Shown here: positions 1-7,743 of the stretch, piece after piece | Position numbering within the stretch: the first letter of the stretch is position 1 | Layout: every line of letters begins with the position of its first letter | From: Candidatus Abyssobacteria bacterium SURF_5 | GTDB taxonomy: Bacteria; Abyssobacteria; SURF-5 | DNA length: 14,974 nt | NCBI GenBank assembly: GCA_003598085.1 | Contig: QZKU01000024.1 | Span: 1-14,974 of the forward strand | Direction: 5' to 3' | Program-made: the position numbers and the translations under genes | Notes under the pieces: generated by a model | The model's database searches: none | Told to the model about the DNA's origin: nothing | What the model saw: the letters and a program-made list of their open reading frames with translations, nothing else

Positions 1-1
1 C

Positions 2-1573
2 TATACAGTCATACCCAGCCTCGCCGGTTATACCTTCATTCCCGCAAGCCGGAGTTATTCCCCGCTCGCTTCAGACCAGATAAATCAGGATTTTTCAGGG
101 ACATGGATTCCGCCCACCTACTCAATTTCGGGAACGGTCTCACTTGATACGGGCGATGTGACTCAAGTAACGCTTACTCTGAGCGGGAATGCGGCGGGGG
201 TCACAAATCCCAATGCTGCCGGGTATTATCAATTTTCCGGATTACTTGCCGGAAATTATGTGGTTACACCTTTCTTTGCCGGGCATGCCTTCACTCCCAC
301 TGACCGTAGTTATTCACCGCTTGAGTCTGATCAGACAGACCAAGATTTTGTCAGTGACAGCCTTTCTCCAACGATAATGGAAGATTCGCTTTGCCCGCAT
401 GCGGGAGCTGGGATTGATGATGGTGCCTTGGTGCCGGCTGATACTTGCATCCGTGTTCGGTTACAGGATAGCACCGGAGTTTACTTTGAGGAGGTGGCGG
501 AGGCCGTTCTTGCGGTAACGTGTCAAACACAGATCACCGCTTATGGGATATACTCTCCTGGCGAAGAGCCGTTGCCGGAAGATTTGATCATTGGTTCTAT
601 GTCATTCCAGGAAATAGAGCCGGGCAACCAAACCGATATATGGGCGATGTTTTGCCCTGATTTTGAAAATACATATGCCTCAGCTCTTTTATATGGGCTT
701 GAAGTTCAAGTTACCGTAGATGCATGTGATGTTTTTGAGCATTCTATGACACCCTTTACTTTTTCATTTAAGGTTAGAGATGTTCCACCCGATTTGCCTG
801 CGCAATTCACCGCTGTTGATGACGGTATACTTACTAGAACGTTGATTGAGGGGGAGATGGCCGGAACGAAGATGGTATATTCTGAGACTTTAATTCCAGA
901 ACCGTATTTTGGTTTGTCGGAGGAGATTCCGTCTTTGCCCTCTGAGACAGGAGGTTATGGACTTGCGCTCAACCTGAACCCATCAGGATTGGTTTTCGAT
1001 GAATGTTTAACGATTCTTATTCCAGTTCCTGGAGAAACGAATCTCGAGAAATACGATATATGGCACTATGAGGAAACGACAGGCTGGTTAAGAGCGGAAG
1101 TGGGTGATGGATGGCTTGCTTCTCGAACCGATCATGCCACCGGTTTCCCTGATCCAACTATAGAAGTATGCGTGAATTATTTCTCGGGTTTGCAGCCGGC
1201 GACCGCTGCTGTTCCTACCGGCGGCGGTGGTGGTGGAGGAGGTGGCTGCTTTATTGCGACCGCGGCTTACGGTTCGAAAACGGGAGCCGATGTAATGGTT
1301 CTCAGGAGGTTCAGGGATAGGTATTTGCTGCCAAACAAACTCGGCCAGTTCGTTGTCAACTACTATTACAAGGTAAGTCCGCCGATTGCGGAATATATTT
1401 CCAGGCATGAAGCGATGAGATCGGCGACGCGAATTGTACTGAAGCCTGTAGTGTGGGAATGCAGTTTCATCGTTAATTCTCCTTCTCTCGCAGGCTTCGC
1501 AGTTGTTCTCTTGTGCGGCTTCGTGGTGAGTATTGGAGTGACAAGACGCATTTCTCGTAAAAACACTCTCTGA
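2..1573 (+). CDS. Cna-B-repeat surface protein with C-terminal CFI box (5'-partial)
   Basis: The frame is open from base 2, so the gene starts outside the window; the ATG at 158 is internal. The visible 523 residues begin with two copies of a roughly 70-residue carboxypeptidase-regulatory/Cna-B-like repeat: SLAGYTFIPASRSYSPL near the start and FFAGHAFTPTDRSYSPL at about 273-333, each followed by SDQxxQDF. A central region of about 270 residues is unrecognised; its end (GLVFDECLTILIPVPG) is weakly ZU5-like. Then follow nine glycines (1220-1246), the motif CFIATAAYGS (from 1247), a conserved-looking VLRRFRDRYLLPN segment, one hydrophobic helix (about 1485-1540) and a basic tail TRRISRK. That glycine hinge, box, helix and basic end matches the CFI-box C-terminal domain that I recall from NCBI family models; a role in surface anchoring or sorting is inferred. 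Base use looks more AT-rich than in the neighbouring transporter genes. No partner gene is evident next to it. Confidence 0.8.
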   Translation, partial: YTVIPSLAGYTFIPASRSYSPLASDQINQDFSGTWIPPTYSISGTVSLDTGDVTQVTLTLSGNAAGVTNPNAAGYYQFSGLLAGNYVVTPFFAGHAFTPTDRSYSPLESDQTDQDFVSDSLSPTIMEDSLCPHAGAGIDDGALVPADTCIRVRLQDSTGVYFEEVAEAVLAVTCQTQITAYGIYSPGEEPLPEDLIIGSMSFQEIEPGNQTDIWAMFCPDFENTYASALLYGLEVQVTVDACDVFEHSMTPFTFSFKVRDVPPDLPAQFTAVDDGILTRTLIEGEMAGTKMVYSETLIPEPYFGLSEEIPSLPSETGGYGLALNLNPSGLVFDECLTILIPVPGETNLEKYDIWHYEETTGWLRAEVGDGWLASRTDHATGFPDPTIEVCVNYFSGLQPATAAVPTGGGGGGGGGCFIATAAYGSKTGADVMVLRRFRDRYLLPNKLGQFVVNYYYKVSPPIAEYISRHEAMRSATRIVLKPVVWECSFIVNSPSLAGFAVVLLCGFVVSIGVTRRISRKNTL

Positions 1574-1582
1574 TCTCTTGTG

Positions 1583-1625
1583 GTGCCCCCTCATCTGATT
1601 GATGGGTGAGGGGGGCATCTTTTTT
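1583..1625 (+). terminator. Rho-independent terminator after the CFI-box gene
   Basis: GCCCCCTCA pairs with TGAGGGGGGC (one bulged G) around a loop of about 13 bases, and is followed by a run of six T on the plus strand. It begins 10 bases after the stop codon of the CFI-box gene. On the minus strand no T run follows the stem, so it should not terminate the convergent operon ending at 1719. Confidence 0.85.
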
Positions 1626-1718
1626 AGAAAGCGGTCGGCAAGCCTTGGTGACAACAGCACAATTGAAAGTCCACAGGCGGATAGGCTGAGCCCGTGCCAC
1701 CGGAAGCTTTACGGTGAA

Positions 1719-2384
1719 TCAGATCGACACCAGCAGGACGGCGATGATGCTGGAGAAGAAGATGCCATCGAAGGTGCCGGCCCCGCCAATCGAGACGAAT
1801 TCCGAGCCGAGCACGGCGATGTTGCCGAGGTTGAGGAGGTCGGCCCCGATCAGGGTTCCGAGGCTGCCGGAAATATACGCGATCTGCGGCGCCTCTTTTC
1901 GGCACAGCAGAATTGCGCATAGCGCTGCCGTGACCGGCGGAATGAATGCCGGAATCGTGATGCCGACGCCCGGCACCAATGTGGCGAAATAGAAGGAAAG
2001 CGCCGAGACGACGACGACCGCCAGAACTGCTCGGAGCACGTGGTCCATCTTCACGAGCAAAAAAATGGATACCAGCGTAGGTATGAGCGCTCCTCCGACA
2101 TTGATCGCGACCGTGACGCCGTGCGCGGGCACGAATATCTCAAATCCATAGCTATTTATCTGGTTTTCGACCGTCGGAACGTGACCCGGCAATTCAAATA
2201 ATGGAATATTGACGGCACTCCCGATAAAGGACAGCAGCAGCACGAGAAAAACATAGCGGTGGTTGATTCCGATCTTTTCAAATGCATAATGAATGACGTT
2301 GACTTCGATAAGGAGAAAAACGAGCAGAAGGAGCAGCGCGACCAGCACTCCGACGGACCCGTAAAACGGAAAATAGGGAACCAT
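1719..2384 (-). CDS. DUF1614 family multi-pass membrane protein
   Basis: This 221-residue protein has about seven hydrophobic segments and the features I associate with DUF1614: a conserved SFIGSAVNIPLF loop, the glycine-rich stretch AINVGGALIPTL, LGTLIGADLLNL, and the ending SIGGAGTFDGIFF. Its function is unknown. I chose the ATG at 2384 because AAGGAG (2397-2402) lies 12 bases upstream and the product then starts MVPYFPFYG directly before the first membrane helix; an in-frame ATG at 2468 has no ribosome-binding site. It lies 136 bases downstream of cbiQ on the same strand, so it is probably the last gene of the nickel/cobalt transporter operon, in the place where an ATPase gene is often found. 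It is an integral membrane protein with no Walker motifs and cannot replace the ATPase. No terminator with a T run follows it. Confidence 0.8.
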   Translation of the reverse strand: MVPYFPFYGSVGVLVALLLLLVFLLIEVNVIHYAFEKIGINHRYVFLVLLLSFIGSAVNIPLFELPGHVPTVENQINSYGFEIFVPAHGVTVAINVGGALIPTLVSIFLLVKMDHVLRAVLAVVVVSALSFYFATLVPGVGITIPAFIPPVTAALCAILLCRKEAPQIAYISGSLGTLIGADLLNLGNIAVLGSEFVSIGGAGTFDGIFFSSIIAVLLVSI

Positions 2385-2520
2385 TCTGCGCTTTTTCTCC
2401 TTTATGAGGATGAGCACGGATGCCGCCGAAAGTTCATGGATTACCGGGTTCTCAATAAAGCGTGTCATGCAGGGTGGGGGAGCGCTATGAGGAAAAGAAC
2501 TGATTGAAAAGCCGTTTTGG

Positions 2521-3270
2521 TTAGACCAATTGCAGATAAAGCAGAAGCATTAGCACAGCCGCCATTGAAGCCGCGAAAAGCATGTCCGCCCGCGAGCGCG
2601 GCCGCTCATCGAGGACGTAAAATCTTCCATCAAACCCGCGGCATAACATCGCCGCATGGATCGCCTGCGCTTTTTCATAGCTTACAATCAACAGCAATCC
2701 GATCAGGTGGGCATATGCCTTATATGTCCGCAGATTGTTTGTCGGTCGAAACCCGCGCATTGTCATGGCCGCCTTCATCCATCCGTACTCGCGCTCGATT
2801 TCCGAAAGATAGCGAAGCATGAAGAGCAATATCTGCACGATCTTGGCGGGCACGCGCAGGCGGTGCAGCCCGCGCGCGATCTCGGCCGGCCGATTCGTTG
2901 CAAGAAGCGCAATGCCGGCGGCTACGATCGCATTCGATTTGATTGTGAGGATGAGCGCAAGCGAAAATCCGTCGGGCGCGATGCCGACCGGCCCGAGTTG
3001 AATGGGCGCCGCGCCCGCGAGCCTGATCGGGAGCGTGAGCCACAAAAACAGCACGAAGAAATTCACTATCACCAGACGCCGCAGGAGCGGGCGGACGGGC
3101 AACTGCGCCTGCACGATCAGGACAAAGGCCGCGCATGCGGCCGAGGCCAGAGCGGGATGGCGGCTCAGCAGGGCCGTCACGACCGAAAATCCCGTCGCTG
3201 AAATGATCTTCACGCGCGGGTCGAGCCGGTGAATCCAGGACGAGCCGGCGGAAAAATCCTGTTCGAGCAT
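2521..3270 (-). CDS. cbiQ: Cobalt/nickel ECF transporter T component (CbiQ/NikQ)
   Basis: This is the 249-residue energy-coupling transmembrane subunit that links the metal-binding S component (CbiM) to cytoplasmic ATPases. Seen in the sequence: the family opening HRLDPRVK (residues 14-21), several membrane helices, and the two alanine-arginine-glycine coupling motifs AMTMRGF (168-174) and AMLCRGF (207-213) that form the coupling helices touching the ATPase. Length is normal for the family. The ATG lies one base beyond the TAA of the upstream NikL-like gene, with AAGGG inside that gene's end, so translation is probably coupled. Both coupling motifs are intact, which implies that a partner ATPase exists although none is encoded in the window. 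Whether cobalt or nickel is moved cannot be read from CbiQ itself; the NikL-like neighbour favours nickel. Confidence 0.93.
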   Translation of the reverse strand: MLEQDFSAGSSWIHRLDPRVKIISATGFSVVTALLSRHPALASAACAAFVLIVQAQLPVRPLLRRLVIVNFFVLFLWLTLPIRLAGAAPIQLGPVGIAPDGFSLALILTIKSNAIVAAGIALLATNRPAEIARGLHRLRVPAKIVQILLFMLRYLSEIEREYGWMKAAMTMRGFRPTNNLRTYKAYAHLIGLLLIVSYEKAQAIHAAMLCRGFDGRFYVLDERPRSRADMLFAASMAAVLMLLLYLQLV

Positions 3271-3271
3271 A

Positions 3272-3916
3272 TTACCCTTTTCGCCTGCTGCGCAGGTAGG
3301 CGATGAGCCCCATGATTCCGACGATGTAACCGATGCCGCCGATGATATCCACCAGACGCCTGCGGTCGCGCTCCGCCTCGAACGCCCGCCGCAACGGGGC
3401 CACCTGCCGCGCGACTGCGCGGTCTATCATCTGTTCGAAAGCGGTGAGGTCGGCAGTTTCCTCGATCGCCGGCATTTCTTCAGCCGCAGGCGATGGTTCG
3501 ACTATTTCGGGTCCGCTCTCCGCCGTTTTTGCCATTTCTCCCTCTTTTGGAGGGAGCGGAATTCCCCATGCGGCGGGAAGATCGGCGGCAGGCAGCACGT
3601 ATTCGGCCTGGTGGCCCATCGATGCGTTCAGCCTGATGAGAAGATCGGACCGCACCGGCGGCTTGAACCGGAAGCTGCCGTGCGCGTCCGTCTTTCCTTC
3701 AAGGAGTTTCTTCCCGTTCGCATCGAAAACTTCGATCGCCGAATCGGCGCATTTGCGGCCGTCCGCGAAGTACGTTTCCGCGATCACCTCGCCGCCTTCG
3801 ACATAGGCGAAGACATTCACCTTATGCGCCCACGCCGGCGCCGGAACGGCCAGAATCGCCGGCAGCAGAACCGCGGCAATCAGGAGATTTCTATACACGG
3901 GTATGCGTTCGCTCAT
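3272..3916 (-). CDS. NikL/CbiL-like accessory subunit of the nickel ECF transporter
   Basis: This 214-residue protein has an N-terminal signal peptide with likely cleavage after AWA (residues 28-30), which would leave a mature protein starting HKVNVFAYVEGG. A small beta-sandwich-like domain follows (AIEVFDANGKKL, GSFRFKPP), typical of carboxypeptidase-regulatory-like folds. Then come a Pro/Glu-rich linker (about 120-155), a charged amphipathic stretch (FEQMIDRAVARQVAPLRRAF) and a C-terminal membrane helix (about 188-208) with a basic end. This layout matches the NikL/CbiL components that replace NikN/CbiN beside some nickel CbiM-type proteins. The start overlaps the end of cbiM by 26 bases and has GGAGG 6 bases upstream; the stop is one base before cbiQ. 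It should sit in the inner membrane with its folded domain in the periplasm, helping metal capture or gating. Family is fairly clear; the nickel preference is inferred. Confidence 0.82.
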   Translation of the reverse strand: MSERIPVYRNLLIAAVLLPAILAVPAPAWAHKVNVFAYVEGGEVIAETYFADGRKCADSAIEVFDANGKKLLEGKTDAHGSFRFKPPVRSDLLIRLNASMGHQAEYVLPAADLPAAWGIPLPPKEGEMAKTAESGPEIVEPSPAAEEMPAIEETADLTAFEQMIDRAVARQVAPLRRAFEAERDRRRLVDIIGGIGYIVGIMGLIAYLRSRRKG

Positions 3917-4517
3917 GGGGCGCCTCCAGGACTTCGATCTTTACCTTTTTCAGAAAGCCGACGACGAGCATGGTCAGTATTCCTTCAATAATCATGATCG
4001 GAACGTGCGCCAGCACAATGATACGGGCGGCCACAAGAAAGGAGTTCCCTGATAATAATAACGTAAATGCGACCAGAATGCCGCTCAATGCTATGGCCGC
4101 GGCTCCGGCAAGAAAGGATGCCGCCGCCGAGACCGCCGCCCGCTTTCCCCTTACGAGGCGGCCAAACAACAGATAGCAGACGACTGCGGGCAAAGCCAGA
4201 TTGAACGTGTTGACACCGAGCGTGGTTAACCCGCCGAATTGAAAGACGATCGCCTGCAGAAAAAGCGCTGACAAAACAGCAGGGAATGCCGCCCATCCGA
4301 GCAGGATGCCGGTGAGCCCGTTGAGCACAAGATGCATGCTGGCGGGGCCGACCGGCACGTGAATCAGCGAGGCTACAAAGAAAGCGCTCGCGGTGATCGC
4401 GACCTGCGGAATGCGGTCGTAATCCATCTTCCGCAAGCCGCAGGCGACGCCGGCCGCGGTCAAGCCGGTGCCGGTTATCAATACAGGAGCTGTGAGAACG
4501 CCTTCCGAAATATGCAT
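3891..4517 (-). CDS. cbiM: Cobalt/nickel ECF transporter substrate-binding S component (CbiM/NikM)
   Basis: This is the metal-recognising membrane subunit (208 residues). It begins MHISEGVL, the diagnostic start of the family; in solved NikM/CbiM structures the free N-terminal amine and His2 take part in binding the metal. Further histidines at 53 and 62 (LIHVPVGPASMHLVLNG) sit where the family has its conserved metal-site histidines. About six hydrophobic helices follow, ending in a basic HERTHTRV tail, which adds two more histidines. AGGTGA lies 4 bases before the ATG. It is the first gene of the tight cbiM, NikL-like, cbiQ operon and overlaps the next gene by 26 bases. No cobalamin riboswitch and no NikR-type GTATGA dyad was seen upstream; the 560 bases before it are repeat-rich. 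Confidence 0.93.
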   Translation of the reverse strand: MHISEGVLTAPVLITGTGLTAAGVACGLRKMDYDRIPQVAITASAFFVASLIHVPVGPASMHLVLNGLTGILLGWAAFPAVLSALFLQAIVFQFGGLTTLGVNTFNLALPAVVCYLLFGRLVRGKRAAVSAAASFLAGAAAIALSGILVAFTLLLSGNSFLVAARIIVLAHVPIMIIEGILTMLVVGFLKKVKIEVLEAPHERTHTRV

Positions 4518-4520
4518 TCA

Positions 4521-5079
4521 ATCACCTGACTTCTTATCTTGTATTCCGGACTCCGGATCGGAGTCTTTACCAGAGAGATTCTTCGTCGCGTTGCTCCTCA
4601 GTAACGACAATCCTGGGTGCCCGGCTGGAGGTCCGTGCGGTCGGGCACGTCCCGCCGTGCCCCTACATCCATGAAAGCTTGTCCCGGACCCGATCCGGGA
4701 TCTGCGGGAATCCGCGGATATCGCGCCTTTCTGCGGATCTCCTGCGACACCGGCAACTCCACCAGGGTTACACCATGATTTTTTATCCGCAGATTACGCA
4801 GATTCTCACAGATTAAAGACCGACATTTCAACGACAAAAAATTCTTGAGCATTTGTCGTTTTCCTCTTCGTATCTTTTGGTCCCGAAGATTGTCATTTAG
4901 GCTTTTTCCGGAATCCGTGTAAACTTGTCCCGGACTCCGATCCGGGATCTGCGAAATCTGCGGATTAATAGTCTTTGTCTTTAATCCGTGTTAATCCGTG
5001 GTCCAATAATCTTTGTGGTTAATCCGCGAAAGCCGGGATCTGCGAAATCTGCGGATACATCTCTTGGATTTTATGAATC
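4521..5079. repeat. Intergenic repeat mosaic between DUF4198 gene and cbiM
   Basis: No gene is supported here. From left to right the stretch holds an AGAGAGATTCTTCGTCG-type phrase (4573-4612, recurring at 5891-5930 and inverted at 11282-11320), a GGGCACGTCCCGCCGTGCCC palindrome (4643-4662), a CCCGGACCCGATCCGGG dyad (about 4683-4700), CGCAGATT phrases (4783-4813), a hairpin AACGACAAA/TTTGTCGTT (4830-4860), a GTCCCGGACTCCGATCCGGG dyad (about 4926-4947), and TTAATCCGTG phrases (4980-5010). The part 4816-4956 is closely repeated in direct orientation at 8935-9075. An open frame at 4598-4852 (-) has a counterpart at 13704-13928 (+), but this only reflects copying of the DNA. Confidence 0.85.
4642..4866 (-). 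repeat. Long inverted repeat, copy 1 (partner at 13674-13899)
   Basis: Read on the minus strand this 225-base segment matches 13674-13899 on the plus strand almost base for base, with one length difference in a T run and a few substitutions (for example GTCCGGGACAAGC against GTCCGGGAGAAGC). It is a composite of the AACGACAAA hairpin, CGCAGATT phrases, the CCCGGATCGGGTCCGGG dyad and the GGGCACGGCGGG palindrome. No target-site duplication or transposase was recognised. Confidence 0.9.
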
Positions 5080-5847
5080 TCATTTCATGTCGCGGACATT
5101 GATCCACATGAGCCCGCCGACCTCGACCGGTACTTCCTCGCCGTCCGGGTTCTTCAGTTTGTGCTCGCTTTCGCTCAAGGCCGAGAATCCCCACCAGCCC
5201 GCGCGCGGCATCGCATAACTGAATACGCCGCCGGCGTCGGTCTTGATGACCTGCGTGATGAACGGATCGGCGGGCGGCTGCACCTTGCCGTCCTGATTGT
5301 AATATTCGACCTCGACCTCGGCAAACGGGAGCGGTACTCCATTTTTCTTCACAATTCCGCGGAACAGGTTGCCCGCCCACAGGCCGTACGGGCGCGTCAG
5401 CGGCACGATCTCCATTTCGTATCCGAGCTCCGCGTCCCAGCCTTCTTCGAGTCCAAGCGCGTTCACCACGACTTTCGTGTAATGAACGATCATCAGTCCT
5501 TCGGCCGGCTCCCAATACGGCGCGGGCTTCACATAGAAGACGTGGTCGCCGGGGCGTCGTATCGTATAGCTGGCCTGGAAGGCCGAGCGTCCTTTGCAGG
5601 GCGCGCCCTCGAGCGACTTCAGCAGGTCATGTTTCTTGCCGCCCGCGAAGACGCCGAATTCCGCCGGTTCGGCCATATCCATCGCTGTTCCTTCCATCGG
5701 ATGAATGAACATGAGCCTGAGGCTCACCTCCTTGTTGTCAGCCGGAGAGACGATATCGGTGGACGGAACGAGCATCTGGAAATGACCGTATGCCGGCGCA
5801 GCAACTGAGAACAGCATCAGGAAAACGAATGGGGTGATCTTGTTCAT
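5080..5847 (-). CDS. DUF4198 (NikK-like) periplasmic protein, nickel uptake associated
   Basis: This 255-residue secreted protein has a signal peptide ([21 protein letters not shown]) with likely cleavage before HFQMLVPS, so the mature chain would begin with histidine. The opening [12 protein letters not shown] and the closing beta-sandwich domain ([40 protein letters not shown]) are characteristic of DUF4198. Members of this family are often encoded beside cobalt/nickel ECF transporters and include NikK. It should act in the periplasm as a metal-binding or metal-presenting factor. I chose the ATG at 5847 because AAGGAG (5855-5860) lies 7 bases upstream and the signal peptide then starts directly; the frame runs on upstream to 6054 but through repeat DNA and without a ribosome-binding site. 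It precedes cbiM on the same strand across 560 bases of repeats, so it may be a separate transcript. The nickel role is inferred from family and context. Confidence 0.85.
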   Translation of the reverse strand: MNKITPFVFLMLFSVAAPAYGHFQMLVPSTDIVSPADNKEVSLRLMFIHPMEGTAMDMAEPAEFGVFAGGKKHDLLKSLEGAPCKGRSAFQASYTIRRPGDHVFYVKPAPYWEPAEGLMIVHYTKVVVNALGLEEGWDAELGYEMEIVPLTRPYGLWAGNLFRGIVKKNGVPLPFAEVEVEYYNQDGKVQPPADPFITQVIKTDAGGVFSYAMPRAGWWGFSALSESEHKLKNPDGEEVPVEVGGLMWINVRDMK

Positions 5848-6043
5848 TTGTCGGCTCCTTTTTGTGGAATGTTTTTCCTGGTTTCGGTAATAAGAGAGAT
5901 TCTTCGTCGCCTTGCTCCTCAGAATGACAACCGCCAACTCCACAGGCTGGAAGCCTGTGCCACCATGCCTTTTCAAACGTCTTTCAGTTTTCCCAAAAAA
6001 TTCGTCTAATTCAGTAATTCGTGGCCCAAAATGTTTTTCAGTT

Positions 6044-6162
6044 ATTCGTCTCATTCGTGCTTCTTATTCGTGTTCCAATATGTTTGTCTTTAATCCGAGT
6101 TAATCTGCGAAATCTGCGGACTAACAGTCTTTGTCTTTAATCCGTGTTAATCCGTGGTCCAA
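6044..6162. repeat. 119-base direct repeat, copy A
   Basis: This segment is repeated 144 bases further on at 6188-6306 with essentially no change; the one difference I noticed is CTAACAG against CTAATAG. The 25 bases between the two copies are a degenerate form of the sequence just before copy A, so the pair looks like a tandem duplication within the repeat mosaic. Confidence 0.9.
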
Positions 6163-6187
6163 ACGTCTTTCAGCTTTTCCTCAAGAA

Positions 6188-6306
6188 ATTCGTCTCATTC
6201 GTGCTTCTTATTCGTGTTCCAATATGTTTGTCTTTAATCCGAGTTAATCTGCGAAATCTGCGGACTAATAGTCTTTGTCTTTAATCCGTGTTAATCCGTG
6301 GTCCAA
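6188..6306. repeat. 119-base direct repeat, copy B
   Basis: Second copy of the segment at 6044-6162, with a spacing of 144 bases from start to start. Confidence 0.9.
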
Positions 6307-6391
6307 TAATCTTTGTCTTAATCCGCGAAAGCTTCTCCCGGACCCGATCCGGGATCTGCGAAATCTGCCGATTCGCAGCCTTTGCCTTTCC

Positions 6392-7690
6392 TCAGAAATC
6401 CACCTGCGCGCGAGTGCCGAGGATAATGATGGTATCGTTGTCGTCGTTGCCGCCGGGGTTGGATATCAGCTGTATGTCGGGCGACAGACGCAGCCACTCG
6501 TTCAATGCAATCGAATAATACGCTTCCACGAGCGTTTCGGTGTCGTCGGGTTCCACGTCGTCATTGATAAGCGCCTGCGCCAATGCCACACCGGCGACGT
6601 CTCCTTCGCGTCCCCACTTCTGGCCGGCCAGTTCGAAGCCTGCGCTCCATGCTTTTTCGACTTCGTAAACATCATCATCCTCGAAACCGAACCTGAGAAA
6701 GGCCGTTAGGTAATCGGTGATCGCCTGATCGAAACTGATGCCGGCGCCCCATCCGTCATCGCTGTTCCCGGAACTGAAGTCGGGTTTGTCCGAGTGGTTG
6801 AGCCAGGCATAGAAGCGGTAGTTGCCAGGCCTCCCGAGCAGGAGCGGCTTGAAATGAAGCTGGGCAATGCCGAAGCCGTCGCGGTCGAGGTCTTCCCATT
6901 CGCTCTTGCCCCAGCCGGCGGCCATTTCGACCCAGTCGGCGGGATATGCGGTTGCGACGGCGCCGGGCCCATTATCCGGGAATTCGACCGCAATCGAATT
7001 CACCAGCGCCGAATTGAGGAACTCATATCGTTCGTCATTGGCGACTTCGTTCGTATCGAAGTAATTGGTCATATCGAGTTTGCCGGCGACCAGCGTGAGG
7101 CGCTCAGGGATGACAGAATGCTGATACCACGCTTCGCTGATTTCGAGGCGGCTCTCGGAGTCGAGCGCATCATCATTGACGTTGTGATAGAGAAGGGCGA
7201 GTTCATCGGTAAGACCCTCTCCCTGGCCCGCCTCAATCAGGATGAAGGCATGTCCGCGCTCTCCTATAGGGGATTCGATCTCGAAGTCGGCCGACCACGA
7301 GCCATCGATGGTGTCGCTCTTCTCTCCGCTGAGGTCCTCGGCGTCGATGCTTCCCTGCACGATACCGGTCAGCGCCGCCGCAACGCTCAAATCGCCCAAC
7401 TGCTTCCCTATGTCGGCTCTTTCGTGCAACAGATGCTTGTCGATGTGCGGCGCCAGGCGGGCGGCGGTTTCGGGCGAATGCATCTGCTCCCTCATCTCTT
7501 CGATGAGTAGCTGCTGCTCCTTCATTTGCTCGGATTGTTGTTCGACAACCTGCTGCAACTCGATCACCATCTGTTTCAAGTCGCGCAGTTCCTGCTCGAT
7601 TGGAACATCCTGCGCCGCCGCAGAGGTGGGCAGCGCCGTAACAAGCGCAGTTAAGAGGAGCGCTTGAATCTTGCGGCTCCACGTCGTCAT
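6392..7690 (-). CDS. OprB-like outer-membrane porin with N-terminal coiled coil
   Basis: This 432-residue protein has a signal peptide (cleavage near SAAAQD, residue 26), then a glutamine/glutamate-rich coiled coil (about 30-70, heptads around LRDLKQMVIELQQVVEQQ). The rest consists of alternating aromatic and polar strands typical of a beta barrel and ends in a terminal phenylalanine (RAQVDF), the usual signal for barrel assembly. The segments LVAGKLDMTNYFD and FYAWLNHSDKPDF, with WGAGISFDQAITDYLTAFLRFGFEDDD, resemble carbohydrate-selective OprB-type porins. The coiled coil probably spans the periplasm toward peptidoglycan. GGAAGGAG lies 7 bases before the ATG. The loops are very acidic (DDDVYEVE, NDDVEPDDTE), which would suit cation passage. 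It lies between the DUF4198 gene and cooT on the same strand, so a role as an outer-membrane nickel entry port is conceivable but is context only; sugar or other solute uptake is equally possible. Confidence 0.82.
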   Translation of the reverse strand: MTTWSRKIQALLLTALVTALPTSAAAQDVPIEQELRDLKQMVIELQQVVEQQSEQMKEQQLLIEEMREQMHSPETAARLAPHIDKHLLHERADIGKQLGDLSVAAALTGIVQGSIDAEDLSGEKSDTIDGSWSADFEIESPIGERGHAFILIEAGQGEGLTDELALLYHNVNDDALDSESRLEISEAWYQHSVIPERLTLVAGKLDMTNYFDTNEVANDERYEFLNSALVNSIAVEFPDNGPGAVATAYPADWVEMAAGWGKSEWEDLDRDGFGIAQLHFKPLLLGRPGNYRFYAWLNHSDKPDFSSGNSDDGWGAGISFDQAITDYLTAFLRFGFEDDDVYEVEKAWSAGFELAGQKWGREGDVAGVALAQALINDDVEPDDTETLVEAYYSIALNEWLRLSPDIQLISNPGGNDDNDTIIILGTRAQVDF

Positions 7691-7743
7691 ATCGGTTCTC
7701 CTTCCGCTGTCATTTGCGATCTGGTTTCAGCTTCGCTCGCTCC

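Larger units (their letters stand above)
5870..6391. repeat. Intergenic repeat mosaic between porin and DUF4198 genes
   Basis: No gene is supported. The stretch begins with the AGAGAGATTCTTCGTCG phrase (5891-5930) and a CACAGGCTGGAAGCCTGTG palindrome (5940-5958). It continues with ATTCGTCTCATTCGTG phrases and the TTAATCCGTGTTAATCCGTGG phrase, and ends with the CCCGGACCCGATCCGGG dyad (about 6338-6354) and CTGCGAAATCTGCCG. The part about 5978-6125 is related, in inverted orientation, to about 13525-13672. Confidence 0.85.

Noticed and set aside
1088-1660. Minus-strand 190-residue open frame across the CFI-box coding end
   Set aside because: It is antisense to a well-supported coding end and includes the terminator; the product is arginine/serine-rich as expected for a shadow frame.
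2385-2468. Upstream start for the DUF1614 gene
   Set aside because: No ribosome-binding site before 2468; AAGGAG precedes the ATG at 2384.
4518-4640. Cobalamin riboswitch or NikR operator upstream of cbiM
   Set aside because: No cobalamin-box-like core or GTATGA/TCATAC dyad was found; the sequence is made of common repeats.
4598-4852. Minus-strand open frame whose product resembles that of 13704-13928 (+)
   Set aside because: The similarity follows from the copied repeat DNA. The frame runs through palindromes and CGCAGATT phrases, has no ribosome-binding site and resembles no protein family.
5848-6054. N-terminal extension of the DUF4198 frame
   Set aside because: It runs into repeat DNA, and the signal peptide plus ribosome-binding site fit the ATG at 5847.
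6044-6306. Possible CRISPR array in the repeated intergenic segments
   Set aside because: Only two long copies of 119 bases, no regular spacers, no cas genes, and the short phrases are degenerate and nested.
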